10,117 nucleotides of DNA from CAYWMQ01 sp964459635 (GCA_964459635.1 CAYWMQ010000026.1:1-10117); one strand, 5' to 3'; positions 1-6,590 are shown, counted from the stretch's first letter. The notes: a model not told the origin generated them from the letters alone. A program made the numbers and translations.

Positions 1-1
1 G

Positions 2-73
2 TGACCCCACGGGGAATCGAACCCCGATTTACGCCGTGAAAGGGCGCTGTCCTAGCCGTTAGACGATGGGGCC
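2..73 (-). tRNA. tRNA-Glu (anticodon UUC)
   Basis: The complement folds into a complete 72-nt cloverleaf. The acceptor stem GGCCCCA pairs with TGGGGTC with one G-T wobble. The D arm is GTC/GAC around TAACGGCTA, the anticodon stem is GCGCC/GGCGT, and the T arm is CGGGG-TTCGATT-CCCCG. The seven-base anticodon loop CTTTCAC places TTC at the anticodon, so it reads glutamate codons. The discriminator base is A at position 2. Position 1 is C, so an encoded CCA tail may continue outside the window. The gene is last in the minus-strand order and is separated from lon by a terminator, so it is probably transcribed on its own. Confidence 0.95.
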
Positions 74-86
74 ATGTACGATCGCA

Positions 87-92
87 ATTGTA
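87..92 (-). promoter_or_regulatory. Possible -10 box for tRNA-Glu
   Basis: TACAAT on the minus strand (5 of 6 matches to TATAAT) ends 13 nt before the tRNA 5' end, a usual distance for a tRNA gene. No convincing -35 hexamer is visible about 17 bp upstream, so the call rests on the -10 box and its position. Confidence 0.35.
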
Positions 93-146
93 CTCTACTT
101 GGTTACGCTTTTCTTCCTGCACTGCGCCCTTGAACGGTTAGCCGTG

Positions 147-162
147 CCCACCCGCAGGTGGG
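147..162. repeat. Short palindromic repeat, 6-bp arms
   Basis: The arms CCCACC and GGTGGG surround a CGCA loop. It is the first of two palindromes packed side by side inside the decayed tRNA-Glu copy. Confidence 0.55.
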
Positions 163-178
163 TCCGCCCGCGGGCGGA
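163..178. repeat. Perfect 16-nt GC-rich palindrome
   Basis: TCCGCCCGCGGGCGGA reads the same on both strands. It follows the 147-162 palindrome with no gap and ends exactly where similarity to tRNA-Glu resumes. Confidence 0.7.
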
Positions 179-201
179 AAATGGCGCTGTCCTAGCCGTT
201 A

Positions 202-221
202 CCTGCCTGCCGGCAGGCAGG
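202..221. repeat. Perfect 20-nt GC-rich palindrome
   Basis: CCTGCCTGCCGGCAGGCAGG is a perfect palindrome. It lies exactly between bases equivalent to positions 61 and 62 of the functional tRNA-Glu, so it looks like an insertion into a tRNA copy. Palindromes of this composition are frequent intergenic repeats in candidate-phylum genomes (recalled family knowledge, not checked here). Confidence 0.75.
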
Positions 222-241
222 GACGATGCGGCCCGCACTTC

Positions 242-261
242 GCTCCGATTTCCATCGGAGC
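242..261. repeat. 8-bp inverted repeat with 4-nt loop
   Basis: GCTCCGAT and ATCGGAGC surround TTCC. No U-tract follows on either strand, so I do not call it a terminator. It overlaps the left arm of a longer-range inverted repeat (258-311). Confidence 0.5.
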
Positions 262-311
262 TTCGCGCGGCAAGCGATGGTCGTTTGACCGGTACTTGTC
301 CCGCGAAGCTC
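258..311. repeat. Long-spaced 10-bp inverted repeat
   Basis: The arm GAGCTTCGCG (258-267) is exactly complementary to CGCGAAGCTC (302-311), with a 34-nt spacer. It shares bases with the 242-261 hairpin, so the two structures would exclude each other in an RNA. Confidence 0.5.
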
Positions 312-334
312 TTATGCAATTTGAGCGTAGTGGG

Positions 335-347
335 AGACGATGGGGCC
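335..347 (-). repeat. Second short tRNA-Glu fragment
   Basis: Thirteen bases (AGACGATGGGGCC on the plus strand) are identical to positions 61-73 of tRNA-Glu, which hold the acceptor 5' strand and the start of the D stem. It breaks off at the same point as the decayed copy at 131-233. This suggests repeated duplication or insertion at that breakpoint. Positions 348-570 hold nothing I can recognise; the short reading frames there resemble no family. Confidence 0.45.
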
Positions 348-570
348 CATTTCGGGAATTGGAATGCGTATCCCCCTTCGCCTGTGGCTACGGTGGGGCA
401 CGTGGGAATGGGGACGAGCGCACCTTACCGCACGTTCGTTGGCTCAAACTTTAGCACTATTCACTGAATTTGGCAAAAAGCCTTATGGGCGGTCACATGT
501 ACTAGTTAGTTCACCGCCAAATGGCGCAGCCGCACAGTATCGATTTCCCGGGTCACTAATTCCTGAGCAA

Positions 571-606
571 GCAAAAAGAGAACGGGTCACAGTTGCCTGT
601 GACCCG
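571..606 (-). terminator. Rho-independent terminator after lon
   Basis: A perfect 10-bp stem, CGGGTCACAG / CTGTGACCCG with loop GCAA on the transcribed strand, begins 16 nt after the lon stop codon. It is followed by the T-rich run TTCTCTTTTT. This is a standard intrinsic terminator for the whole minus-strand cluster. Confidence 0.85.
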
Positions 607-622
607 CGACCTGAAGTCTCGC

Positions 623-3010
623 TCATGCGGTCTTGCGTCGCTTCCAGTATTCATTATGCGTATGTTGTGCCTTGGCAAACACACTATCACGAGGCGTGTA
701 TGCATGCCGGGCCGTGCGCGTACCCGCCACCTGCCCCGTCATGAGCTCAACCGCACTATCAAGCGTGTCCACAGCATAGACGTGGAACATGCCTTCTTCT
801 ATCGCCCGTACCACATCTTCTCGCAACATAAGGTCTTGGACGTTCTGTTCGGGAATGAGCACTCCCTGTGTGCCTGTGAGGCCGCCCTTGGCCACACAGA
901 CGTCGTAGAAGCCCTCAACCTTTTCGTTCACGCCACCTATAGGCAGGACTTGGCCGTGCATATTGCAGGAACCGGTGATCGCAAGCGACTGCTTGACCGG
1001 CACACGGGACAACGCCGACACGGTGGCGATGAAAAGCGCCAATGTTGCCGAGTCACCGTCGATACCCCCGTACATCTGGTCGAATGAAATGTGTCCTTCA
1101 TACGCGGTCGGTACCTTCGCCGCGAAGTAGGAGCGCAAAAGTGCGTCTACGATCCCGTTTGCCTTGACCGCCGTACTGCCGGACTGGTGTATGTCAATGT
1201 GACGCAGCTTTCCTTCGCCCGTGGCTGCGTGCACCACCGCCGTGATGCGTGTAGGAGCCCCGAATGCGCTGCCAGCCGACCTTGACGCGGCGTAGACAGC
1301 AAGTCCGTTTACCCTGCCCACGGCCGCTCCATCAACGTCCACAACGAGCCGCCCCTCATGAAAGGCCTGCTGTATACGAGCGTATGAAGAGTCAGCGGCA
1401 AACCTGCGCTCAGCAAGCACCGCCTGTACGTCCGCACGTGTTACGATAGGGTCCGCTCTGCGTTCTGCCCGCACCAGGAAGTGTGCTTCCTCCATAAGGG
1501 AATGAAGCTCAGCCATATCGGCATCGAGTCGCGTCTGACCACCACCCTGTCGCAAGGCGTACTCGATGATGCGCGCAACCGCCCCTGCCTTAAAGCGATG
1601 CATGCAGTCCTTTTCGACAACCTCCTTGATCCACTGCGCGTACTGCCCTATCTCATCATCACTTGCCTGAAGTGTATCCTCGATAGTGCCATGGATCGAG
1701 AATAGGTCGTTGAAGCCGCTCACATGCTGCTGCACAAGGGCAACGTGCTCTCTGCTGCCGCATAACACAACACGCAGACCGACAGCAGGCATCGGCAACG
1801 GGTCCAAGTTGGAAAGTGGCGGCACCGTTATTGCCTTGTCACGCAAAGCCACCAGGAGCGGCCACAGCGTGCCTGTGATGAGCAGGTCCTCAAGTGCAAG
1901 TATGAGATACCCGCCATTCGCCTCTTGTAGTGCGCCCGGCACGACCAGTGTATGGTTCGTGGTGATCATGCCCTGCGTGAGCGTGTAGCCAACCATCCCA
2001 TACAGATCGGTGTGCTTAGAGATGCGCCGAGCAGTAAGCGGTAACGTTTTCGTGTCCTTGTGGTGCACGAGTACGTTCACCTGCCAGGGCACGTCAAGCT
2101 GCTGGGCTCCCTCGTCTTCCGTACCCCTACCTGAACGTGCACCGAAAAGCTCCGCGTACTTCAGTACCGTGTACTTTTTCAGAGACGCAAGAAACCTGCC
2201 AAATACACTGCCGGCGTCATACGAGGTAAGCTTCACGCGTGCGTACTGAGCCTCAACAAGGCCCTCCACCACTGTACGGGCGATGGCGTCCTGTTTGCGT
2301 TGCGCCTCCCGTGCGCGCCGCAAGCGCTCGTGCTTATAGGCAAACGTCCGTGCCGCGATCTCACGACAGGAATCCTCGTACGAAAGCGCGTCAGACGCAC
2401 ACGGCTCCTTGCCATCATCTGGCGTATCGTCACTATCCTCGCTCATACGCCGCAGCTGAAGCGTGTCTTCATCGCCGGGGAGCGTAACCACCTGCAAGCC
2501 ATGTTGACTTGCCAGGTCAGCAATCGCAACTTCTTCTGCTGCGATCCACTCTTCATACTCCTGCTGTACCCGCAGAACTTCTTCGTTTGTCTGCAGCGCT
2601 ATAGGCACCTCCGCCTGTAAGGCTGCGAACGCCCTCGCGAGCCCCTCTGCCACTAGCACACCTTTGCCGGCCCCTATAGGTAAACATAGCGGCTGGCGCG
2701 GCCGCTCAAAGTTATGCAAGAGCACCCAATCGGCGGGCGGCGGGTGAGCGCCGGCGAGCGGCGTCAAGACGTGGCGCAGGTGCTTTTCAACGAGGTCAAG
2801 ACTTTCTCCACCGCCTGCGCCGATCACAAGCAGGTGCTTAGCGGCACCGGTGCGCGTTGGGTTGCGCGTAAAGCGAGCAAGTGCTGCGTGGAAACGCTGC
2901 TGTGCGCCACCGATAAACGGCGTTGACACATCCGTGTGCGTATTGTCGATACTATCCGGTAACGTAACGTTGCGGTACACCGCGTCTGCAGTGAGTTCTC
3001 TACTGGCCAT
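623..3010 (-). CDS. LonB/YcbZ-type Lon-like protease (S16, COG1067 family)
   Basis: Predicted 795-residue Lon-like serine protease. The C-terminal proteolytic domain (about 550-760) carries the Ser-Lys dyad: Ser654 in GGIDGDSATLA and Lys697 in IGGVNEKVEG. These match the LonB/YcbZ consensus, not classical LonA. The middle domain has the family signature VPGALQEANGGYLIL (357-371) followed by TLQASDDEIGQYAQW (446-460). The N-terminal domain is family-like (DWVLLHNFERP, 94-104), but its P-loop position reads VIGAGGGES with no Walker lysine, so ATP hydrolysis is doubtful there. A charged linker spans about 186-240. The start is the ATG at 3010, with AAGGAG 10 nt upstream; an upstream in-frame ATG at 3070 has no ribosome site. 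It is the last gene of the cluster, sits where prcBA usually follows pup, and ends at a strong terminator. It would be cytosolic. The family call is firm; the partnership with the tag system is inferred from position only. Confidence 0.9.
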   Translation of the reverse strand: MASRELTADAVYRNVTLPDSIDNTHTDVSTPFIGGAQQRFHAALARFTRNPTRTGAAKHLLVIGAGGGESLDLVEKHLRHVLTPLAGAHPPPADWVLLHNFERPRQPLCLPIGAGKGVLVAEGLARAFAALQAEVPIALQTNEEVLRVQQEYEEWIAAEEVAIADLASQHGLQVVTLPGDEDTLQLRRMSEDSDDTPDDGKEPCASDALSYEDSCREIAARTFAYKHERLRRAREAQRKQDAIARTVVEGLVEAQYARVKLTSYDAGSVFGRFLASLKKYTVLKYAELFGARSGRGTEDEGAQQLDVPWQVNVLVHHKDTKTLPLTARRISKHTDLYGMVGYTLTQGMITTNHTLVVPGALQEANGGYLILALEDLLITGTLWPLLVALRDKAITVPPLSNLDPLPMPAVGLRVVLCGSREHVALVQQHVSGFNDLFSIHGTIEDTLQASDDEIGQYAQWIKEVVEKDCMHRFKAGAVARIIEYALRQGGGQTRLDADMAELHSLMEEAHFLVRAERRADPIVTRADVQAVLAERRFAADSSYARIQQAFHEGRLVVDVDGAAVGRVNGLAVYAASRSAGSAFGAPTRITAVVHAATGEGKLRHIDIHQSGSTAVKANGIVDALLRSYFAAKVPTAYEGHISFDQMYGGIDGDSATLALFIATVSALSRVPVKQSLAITGSCNMHGQVLPIGGVNEKVEGFYDVCVAKGGLTGTQGVLIPEQNVQDLMLREDVVRAIEEGMFHVYAVDTLDSAVELMTGQVAGTRTARHAYTPRDSVFAKAQHTHNEYWKRRKTA

Positions 3011-3082
3011 TGTGTGCTGTCTCCTTCTCTCTTCACGACCTTTGTCAAGGTGCAGGCCTCCTTTGCTCATACTACAGAATCA

Positions 3083-3108
3083 GGCCCCCAACGCAAGCAT
3101 TGGGGGCC
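3083..3108 (-). promoter_or_regulatory. Hairpin between pup and lon (possible attenuator)
   Basis: A perfect 9-bp stem GGCCCCCAA / TTGGGGGCC with an 8-nt loop starts 12 nt after the pup stop codon. No U-run follows on either strand, so it is not a clear intrinsic terminator. It could protect the 3' end of a short pup mRNA or reduce read-through into lon. No convincing promoter for lon was found between it and the lon start. Confidence 0.55.
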
Positions 3109-3120
3109 ATCGTTCCGATC

Positions 3121-3282
3121 TTATTCGCCACTCGTTGTGTGGCGCAAGCGCTCCTTGATACGCTCGGCCTCTTCGAGAATGCCGTCATCGAGCAGGTCGC
3201 TCAAGTCCAGCTCCTGCTCTTCGCGGGGCTCTTCCGCACTAGCAGCCTGTGCAGCCGCCGTCATGGTATCTACATTAGACAT
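3121..3282 (-). CDS. pup: Pup/UBact-like protein modifier, C-terminal Gly-Glu
   Basis: Small acidic protein of 53 residues, too short for many gene finders. It starts MSNVDTMTAAAQ and ends IKERLRHTTSGE. The first ~24 residues look disordered. Residues 25-47 (LDLSDLLDDGILEEAERIKE onward) look like the helical segment that in Pup binds the ATPase coiled coil. The C-terminal residue is Glu53 after Gly52, the form ready for isopeptide bond formation. Classical mycobacterial Pup ends GGQ and needs deamidation; UBact proteins end in SGE-like tails. There is a single lysine (Lys43). The start is fixed by AAAGGAG 7-8 nt upstream. It lies between the PafA-like ligase and the Lon-like protease and probably has its own promoter. 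Identification rests on length, acidity, the C-terminal GE and above all its neighbours, because sequence similarity in such a short protein is weak. Confidence 0.87.
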   Translation of the reverse strand: MSNVDTMTAAAQAASAEEPREEQELDLSDLLDDGILEEAERIKERLRHTTSGE

Positions 3283-3310
3283 TGCGCAGCTCCTTTCTCT
3301 GTTTACACTG

Positions 3311-3339
3311 ATTGTAGCCGCTTGCCTCTAACCTCACAA
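3311..3339 (-). promoter_or_regulatory. Probable promoter for pup
   Basis: TTGTGA (3339-3334) and TACAAT (3316-3311) lie 17 bp apart on the minus strand, a good sigma70-like layout (4/6 and 5/6 matches). The -35 box overlaps the pafA stop codon. Transcription would start near 3304, giving a leader of about 20 nt before pup. This would allow the modifier to be made in excess of its enzymes. Confidence 0.5.
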
Positions 3340-4857
3340 GGGCCCGGTAAACTCAGGCCACGGAGGCAGCCGGTGACCCGTCTCAAACGGGTCACTCATT
3401 GGCACACTATACCTAGTAGGTAGTCCCTCAGGTTCGTCAGCACGGTGTAGACGCGCGAGTGTTACCACGCTCCAATCTGCAGCCGCCATAGTTACGGACG
3501 GTTTCAGACCAAGACCGATACACCGCCTCACAATAGCGCCCCGTGTGGCTGCTCTCGTGTTGCCCTCATGCCTAGACGCCGCACTGACCACCGCACTGTC
3601 ACTCACGATATGACGCTCCGGCCAGCGCGTGCGTATACGCGCACCCAACGCATCGTCCGCGAAGTCATGATACGACATCTCAAGAGAGCGCCGTAGCTGT
3701 ACTGCTCGATCTTCGTTGTCGGTACGGCCTTCACGCGCCAACGCCGCATTGATCACGGCACGCTTGGTGATGTAGTCGAGGCGGCCAACAAGCCAAGGAA
3801 TGTTGCGCGCACGCAGGTGTTCGAGGGTTTCCTGCGCCTTGCGTATGACCTCCTCGGCCTCTGCTTTATCGTCCAAGCACTCAAAGCCTGCACGCGCCAC
3901 AAAGGCCTTGATAGCCGCAACGCAGCGTATCTGGATGTCCAGCGCGGAAACCAATTCGCCCGACTGAAGCTCCAGATCTTTTACCGCAGGGTCAGAACGC
4001 TTGGCCAGTGCTTGATTGGCGGCCACAGGGTTCTTCAGGCGAGGAAACGCATCTGTGGCCCCATTTTCCATCATGGCGAGCACAAGCGAGGTAAGGCCGA
4101 AGCGCAGAAAGACAGGCCATTCTAGTACGTTGCTGTCACCAAGTATGAGCTGGAAGCGCCACGCACCGGCAGGACTGGTCATGTGCGGCTCATCGCGCGT
4201 CAGTATGAGAGGCCGCTTCTGTGTTGAGGATGACGCCATTTCAACTATCATGAAGCCGGCTCGCTGTGAGAACGCATACGTATCATCTCGCGCGTTCATG
4301 TACACGCCCGCACCGTCAAGAATTTGTCTTGTGGCGAGGAAAGCAAGCATGGGCTGCCACAACAGAAGCGTGTCTGTGTCGACCTGCTTAGGTATTACAT
4401 GTGCTCGACACAGGTAGTTTTCGTGATAGCCGTACGTAGCATCGCGCGCTGTACGAAGACCGTCACCTAACTGCTTATCGCATATGTTGTTCGCTATCAG
4501 TTTGTACCGCCTTCTTCCGTCAAGCTTGCTCCATATTGGCTCCATAACGCAATGGGCTGCACTGTGATGCGCTACGAGCTGTTTCGCACTCCTGCACTCC
4601 GGGCTGGCATACTCCACAAACTGATTCATGTCCACGTATGTGCAGCCACCGTTCGGTAGCCAGCCCCTCGCGCGATGTATAGGATCTGAACCATCCACTT
4701 CAAGTAGCATACGCTGGTGTGCCGCATGCTGTACGGTCCGCAAATTGGCTTCGGTTACGAACGGGAAAAGCTCATGCGCTGCGGACAAGTCCACAAGACC
4801 ATGCTCCCGCTCAAAACCAACTATTCGCGGCAATACCACATACTGTGCGCGTGTCAT
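3334..4857 (-). CDS. pafA: PafA-like Pup ligase (glutamine synthetase fold)
   Basis: Predicted 507-residue ligase that would phosphorylate the modifier's C-terminal Glu with ATP and join it to substrate lysines. It shows the Dop/PafA motifs in order: GFEREHG (14-20, the GxExExG metal/ATP strand), YVDMNQFVEYASPEC (74-88) with the likely catalytic Asp76, YGYHENYL (142-149), RPLILTRDEPH (215-225), GDSN (240-243), SALDIQ (304-309), WLVGRLDYITKR (355-366), SYHDF (395-399) and a C-terminal SDPF (488-491) like the KDPF of actinobacterial PafA. It lacks the long loop near residue 50-90 seen in its neighbour, which favours PafA over Dop. Oddities: the usual HPEY is FVEY, KNN is ANN (121-124 region), and about 10 extra residues follow it. 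Only 8 nt separate it from dop, and its GAGGTG ribosome site overlaps the dop stop codon, so the two are probably translationally coupled. Family membership is firm; the exact reaction direction is inferred. Confidence 0.86.
   Translation of the reverse strand: MTRAQYVVLPRIVGFEREHGLVDLSAAHELFPFVTEANLRTVQHAAHQRMLLEVDGSDPIHRARGWLPNGGCTYVDMNQFVEYASPECRSAKQLVAHHSAAHCVMEPIWSKLDGRRRYKLIANNICDKQLGDGLRTARDATYGYHENYLCRAHVIPKQVDTDTLLLWQPMLAFLATRQILDGAGVYMNARDDTYAFSQRAGFMIVEMASSSTQKRPLILTRDEPHMTSPAGAWRFQLILGDSNVLEWPVFLRFGLTSLVLAMMENGATDAFPRLKNPVAANQALAKRSDPAVKDLELQSGELVSALDIQIRCVAAIKAFVARAGFECLDDKAEAEEVIRKAQETLEHLRARNIPWLVGRLDYITKRAVINAALAREGRTDNEDRAVQLRRSLEMSYHDFADDALGARIRTRWPERHIVSDSAVVSAASRHEGNTRAATRGAIVRRCIGLGLKPSVTMAAADWSVVTLARLHRADEPEGLPTRYSVPMSDPFETGHRLPPWPEFTGPL
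3373..3395. repeat. 9-bp inverted repeat in the 3' end of pafA
   Basis: GTGACCCGT and ACGGGTCAC flank CTCAA inside the codons for the conserved DPF segment. The arms share eight bases with the lon terminator stem (583-606), and one more half-copy, CGGGTCAC, lies at 549-556. It sits about 35 bp upstream of the pup promoter. It may be an operator or simply chance within coding sequence. Confidence 0.4.
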
Positions 4858-4865
4858 TATTCACC

Positions 4866-6557
4866 TCAATGTTGGGTGGGGTTGTACAGTGTGGTGACTT
4901 TTGCAACGTCATACGCGCCGGATGCGGCCCGTCGAACAAGCTCTCGACTTGTCGGATCGCCATCAAGCAGGCGCTTGCACTCTTCTCTTCCGCCTTTTCG
5001 CGGGTCACCGAGTTCGATGGTGTGCCCGGCAATATGTACTTCATGCCACGAGATGAGCTTGATCTCAGCACCATAGCGCCGAATGAGCTCGCTACGCAGG
5101 TATGCACGTGTGTCCGCGGGCGGAACGTTCATCCACGCATCGACCTCTTCTTCAGTAAAGAGCGTGTGCGCTTGTCCGGCTCGCACAAGTCGCTGATACA
5201 GAGACGCGGCGCGGTTGGTTGTATGGTACTGCAATGCCGCGTGTGCCGCCCGCGCATGGTTGTAACTCTCAAGCTTGCCTTGCTTACAGAGAACATCCAG
5301 CAGTGTGCGTTTGAGAGCCCATCCCAGGGATCTGGCTATGGTACGTTCTGGATGCGCACTTGAGAGCCCCGTCTGTACCTGCCTCCACAGCGCACATCCC
5401 CTGCTCCATTCTGACGTCGCGGGCTCCGCAATGTCGGCTAGGTATCCTTCCGCAAGCCTGAGAAACTCCTCCATGCACGAAAGCGCTGTGCGCTGCATGC
5501 CGTCGCGAAACCGGAGCGCGTGTTGTAGGGTAATGTCGTATGACACTTCGTGCATCTCGCACACAGGCTCCAGAAGCGGCACGGACACGAATGATTCCGC
5601 ACGCTGCAAGTATCCATCCTCAATCATGCGCAGCACGAGGCCCGTACATGCGAACTTAAGCACCATACTCAGCTGAGATACGTTGCTGTCACCACATATT
5701 ACATGCAACCGCCGCAGTCCCGTTTCCGCAGCTGTGTAGGCGATGTTACGGGTGTTCAAGATGCCGCGGCGGAACGTTGTGTCTAGGGATGCTATCTGTT
5801 CAAAGTGTTCAGCGCGCTCGCTTAGCTGATACATCACCCTTGCGCGCCTCCGTGAACCGATCTTACCTTCCCCCGTCAGTACTTGACGAACAATGAGGAA
5901 CAACAGCAGCGCATGCGTAGCTGGCGTGTAGCGATGCATGGTATCCCGCGTCCAACGTGCAACACGCCGTTGCCGCCACCGAAGTGCGGGTGGTATAACC
6001 TCATCGTAACGCGATGCGGTGAGCAGATAATTTTCGTGACCACCCCAGCTCTCATGACCGCCGTTACAGTTGTTCTTATACACGTAGAGCGAAAGACCAG
6101 GCTCTCGTAACTCTTTGCGAAGCCGCTCCTCCGCCACGACGCGACAGCGCTCAACGATAGAGTCGCCCGCGAGCTGGGCAAGCGCAGCGCTAAACGGGCC
6201 ACGTGTTTCCGGACACGAATACTCAGGATGAAGCAAGTCCGGGTAATAGCGCGCACCATTGCCGAGGTACCAGCCCGTTACGCCGCGCCGCTGTTGCGCG
6301 GCACTATCTTGTTCCGTGTATTCTCTTTTTCCTGCAAGTGCTTCCTCAACACGTAGATGCTCCGCAAGTGTCTTGATACCCATACGCTGTGTCTCAACCG
6401 CACCGGGACAGACCGCTGTAAGCGCATCCATCAAGGCGTGTAAGGAGAGAAGCGTGAGCTCGTCCGGGTGCCAGCTCCTGTTGCATGCAAGTGGGTCAAG
6501 CGTGACAAGATGAGCATACTCTGTCTCGCTACCAAGAATAAAACCGGTTTGCCGCAT
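4866..6557 (-). CDS. dop: Dop-like depupylase/deamidase (glutamine synthetase fold)
   Basis: Predicted 563-residue member of the Dop/PafA family, expected to cleave the tag from substrates. Motifs in order: ILGSETEY (7-14), NGARYYPDLLHPEYSCPE (100-117) with the conserved Asp107, YKNNCNGGHESWGGHENYL (160-178), VRQVLTGEGKIG (223-234), YQLSERAEH (243-251), FRRGILNTR (262-270), LRRLHVICGDSN (281-292) and GLVLRMIEDG (306-315). The stretch 52-95, between the first strand and the catalytic segment, is the place of the Dop loop, and it is longer than in the neighbouring paralogue. This and the closer match to Dop motifs decide the assignment. Deamidation would be unnecessary because the modifier already ends in Glu, so tag removal is the likely main role. 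The ATG is preceded by AGGAG 7 nt upstream. The gene begins about 80 nt after the ATPase gene, beyond a terminator, and no good promoter is visible in that gap. It would be cytosolic. Confidence 0.88.
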   Translation of the reverse strand: MRQTGFILGSETEYAHLVTLDPLACNRSWHPDELTLLSLHALMDALTAVCPGAVETQRMGIKTLAEHLRVEEALAGKREYTEQDSAAQQRRGVTGWYLGNGARYYPDLLHPEYSCPETRGPFSAALAQLAGDSIVERCRVVAEERLRKELREPGLSLYVYKNNCNGGHESWGGHENYLLTASRYDEVIPPALRWRQRRVARWTRDTMHRYTPATHALLLFLIVRQVLTGEGKIGSRRRARVMYQLSERAEHFEQIASLDTTFRRGILNTRNIAYTAAETGLRRLHVICGDSNVSQLSMVLKFACTGLVLRMIEDGYLQRAESFVSVPLLEPVCEMHEVSYDITLQHALRFRDGMQRTALSCMEEFLRLAEGYLADIAEPATSEWSRGCALWRQVQTGLSSAHPERTIARSLGWALKRTLLDVLCKQGKLESYNHARAAHAALQYHTTNRAASLYQRLVRAGQAHTLFTEEEVDAWMNVPPADTRAYLRSELIRRYGAEIKLISWHEVHIAGHTIELGDPRKGGREECKRLLDGDPTSRELVRRAASGAYDVAKVTTLYNPTQH

Positions 6558-6590
6558 GTTATTACTCCTGCACTAGTGAGGCACGCGTAG

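Larger units (their letters stand above)
131..233 (-). pseudogene. Decayed tRNA-Glu copy interrupted by palindromes
   Basis: Three blocks of the real tRNA-Glu recur here in the same order and orientation. Positions 141-146 match 33-38, positions 179-201 match 39-61 with one mismatch, and positions 222-233 match 62-73 with one mismatch. Between the first two blocks sits a 32-nt stretch (147-178) made of two palindromes. Between the last two sits a perfect 20-nt palindrome (202-221). The interruptions fall inside the anticodon and at the D-stem/D-loop boundary. The 3' half (T arm, acceptor strand) is largely unrecognisable, so this is not a working tRNA. The alignment is by eye. Confidence 0.6.

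Noticed and set aside
74..622. CRISPR array or tandem repeat locus
   Set aside because: The repeated pieces are tRNA fragments and unrelated palindromes, with no regular spacing and no constant repeat unit.
66..744. Several overlapping plus-strand reading frames across the intergenic region (for example 66-467 and 340-744)
   Set aside because: They run through the antisense of tRNA-Glu, the palindromes, the lon terminator or the lon 3' end. They show no recognisable domain and no convincing ribosome site.
2824..3048. 74-codon minus-strand frame starting at a TTG eight bases after a perfect AAAGGAGG, overlapping the start of lon
   Set aside because: The ribosome site is attractive for a leader peptide, but the frame lies mostly inside lon in another frame, has no recognisable features, and lon has its own AAGGAG. 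Ribosome profiling would settle it.
3011..3070. Upstream in-frame ATG extending the Lon-like protein by 20 residues
   Set aside because: There is no ribosome site before 3070, and the added residues are a charged stretch translated from the ribosome-site region of the real start. The ATG at 3010 has AAGGAG at good spacing.
4719..5363. 214-residue plus-strand reading frame opposite dop and pafA
   Set aside because: It lies antisense to two genes with clear family motifs and has no recognisable domain of its own, so it is a shadow of their codon composition.
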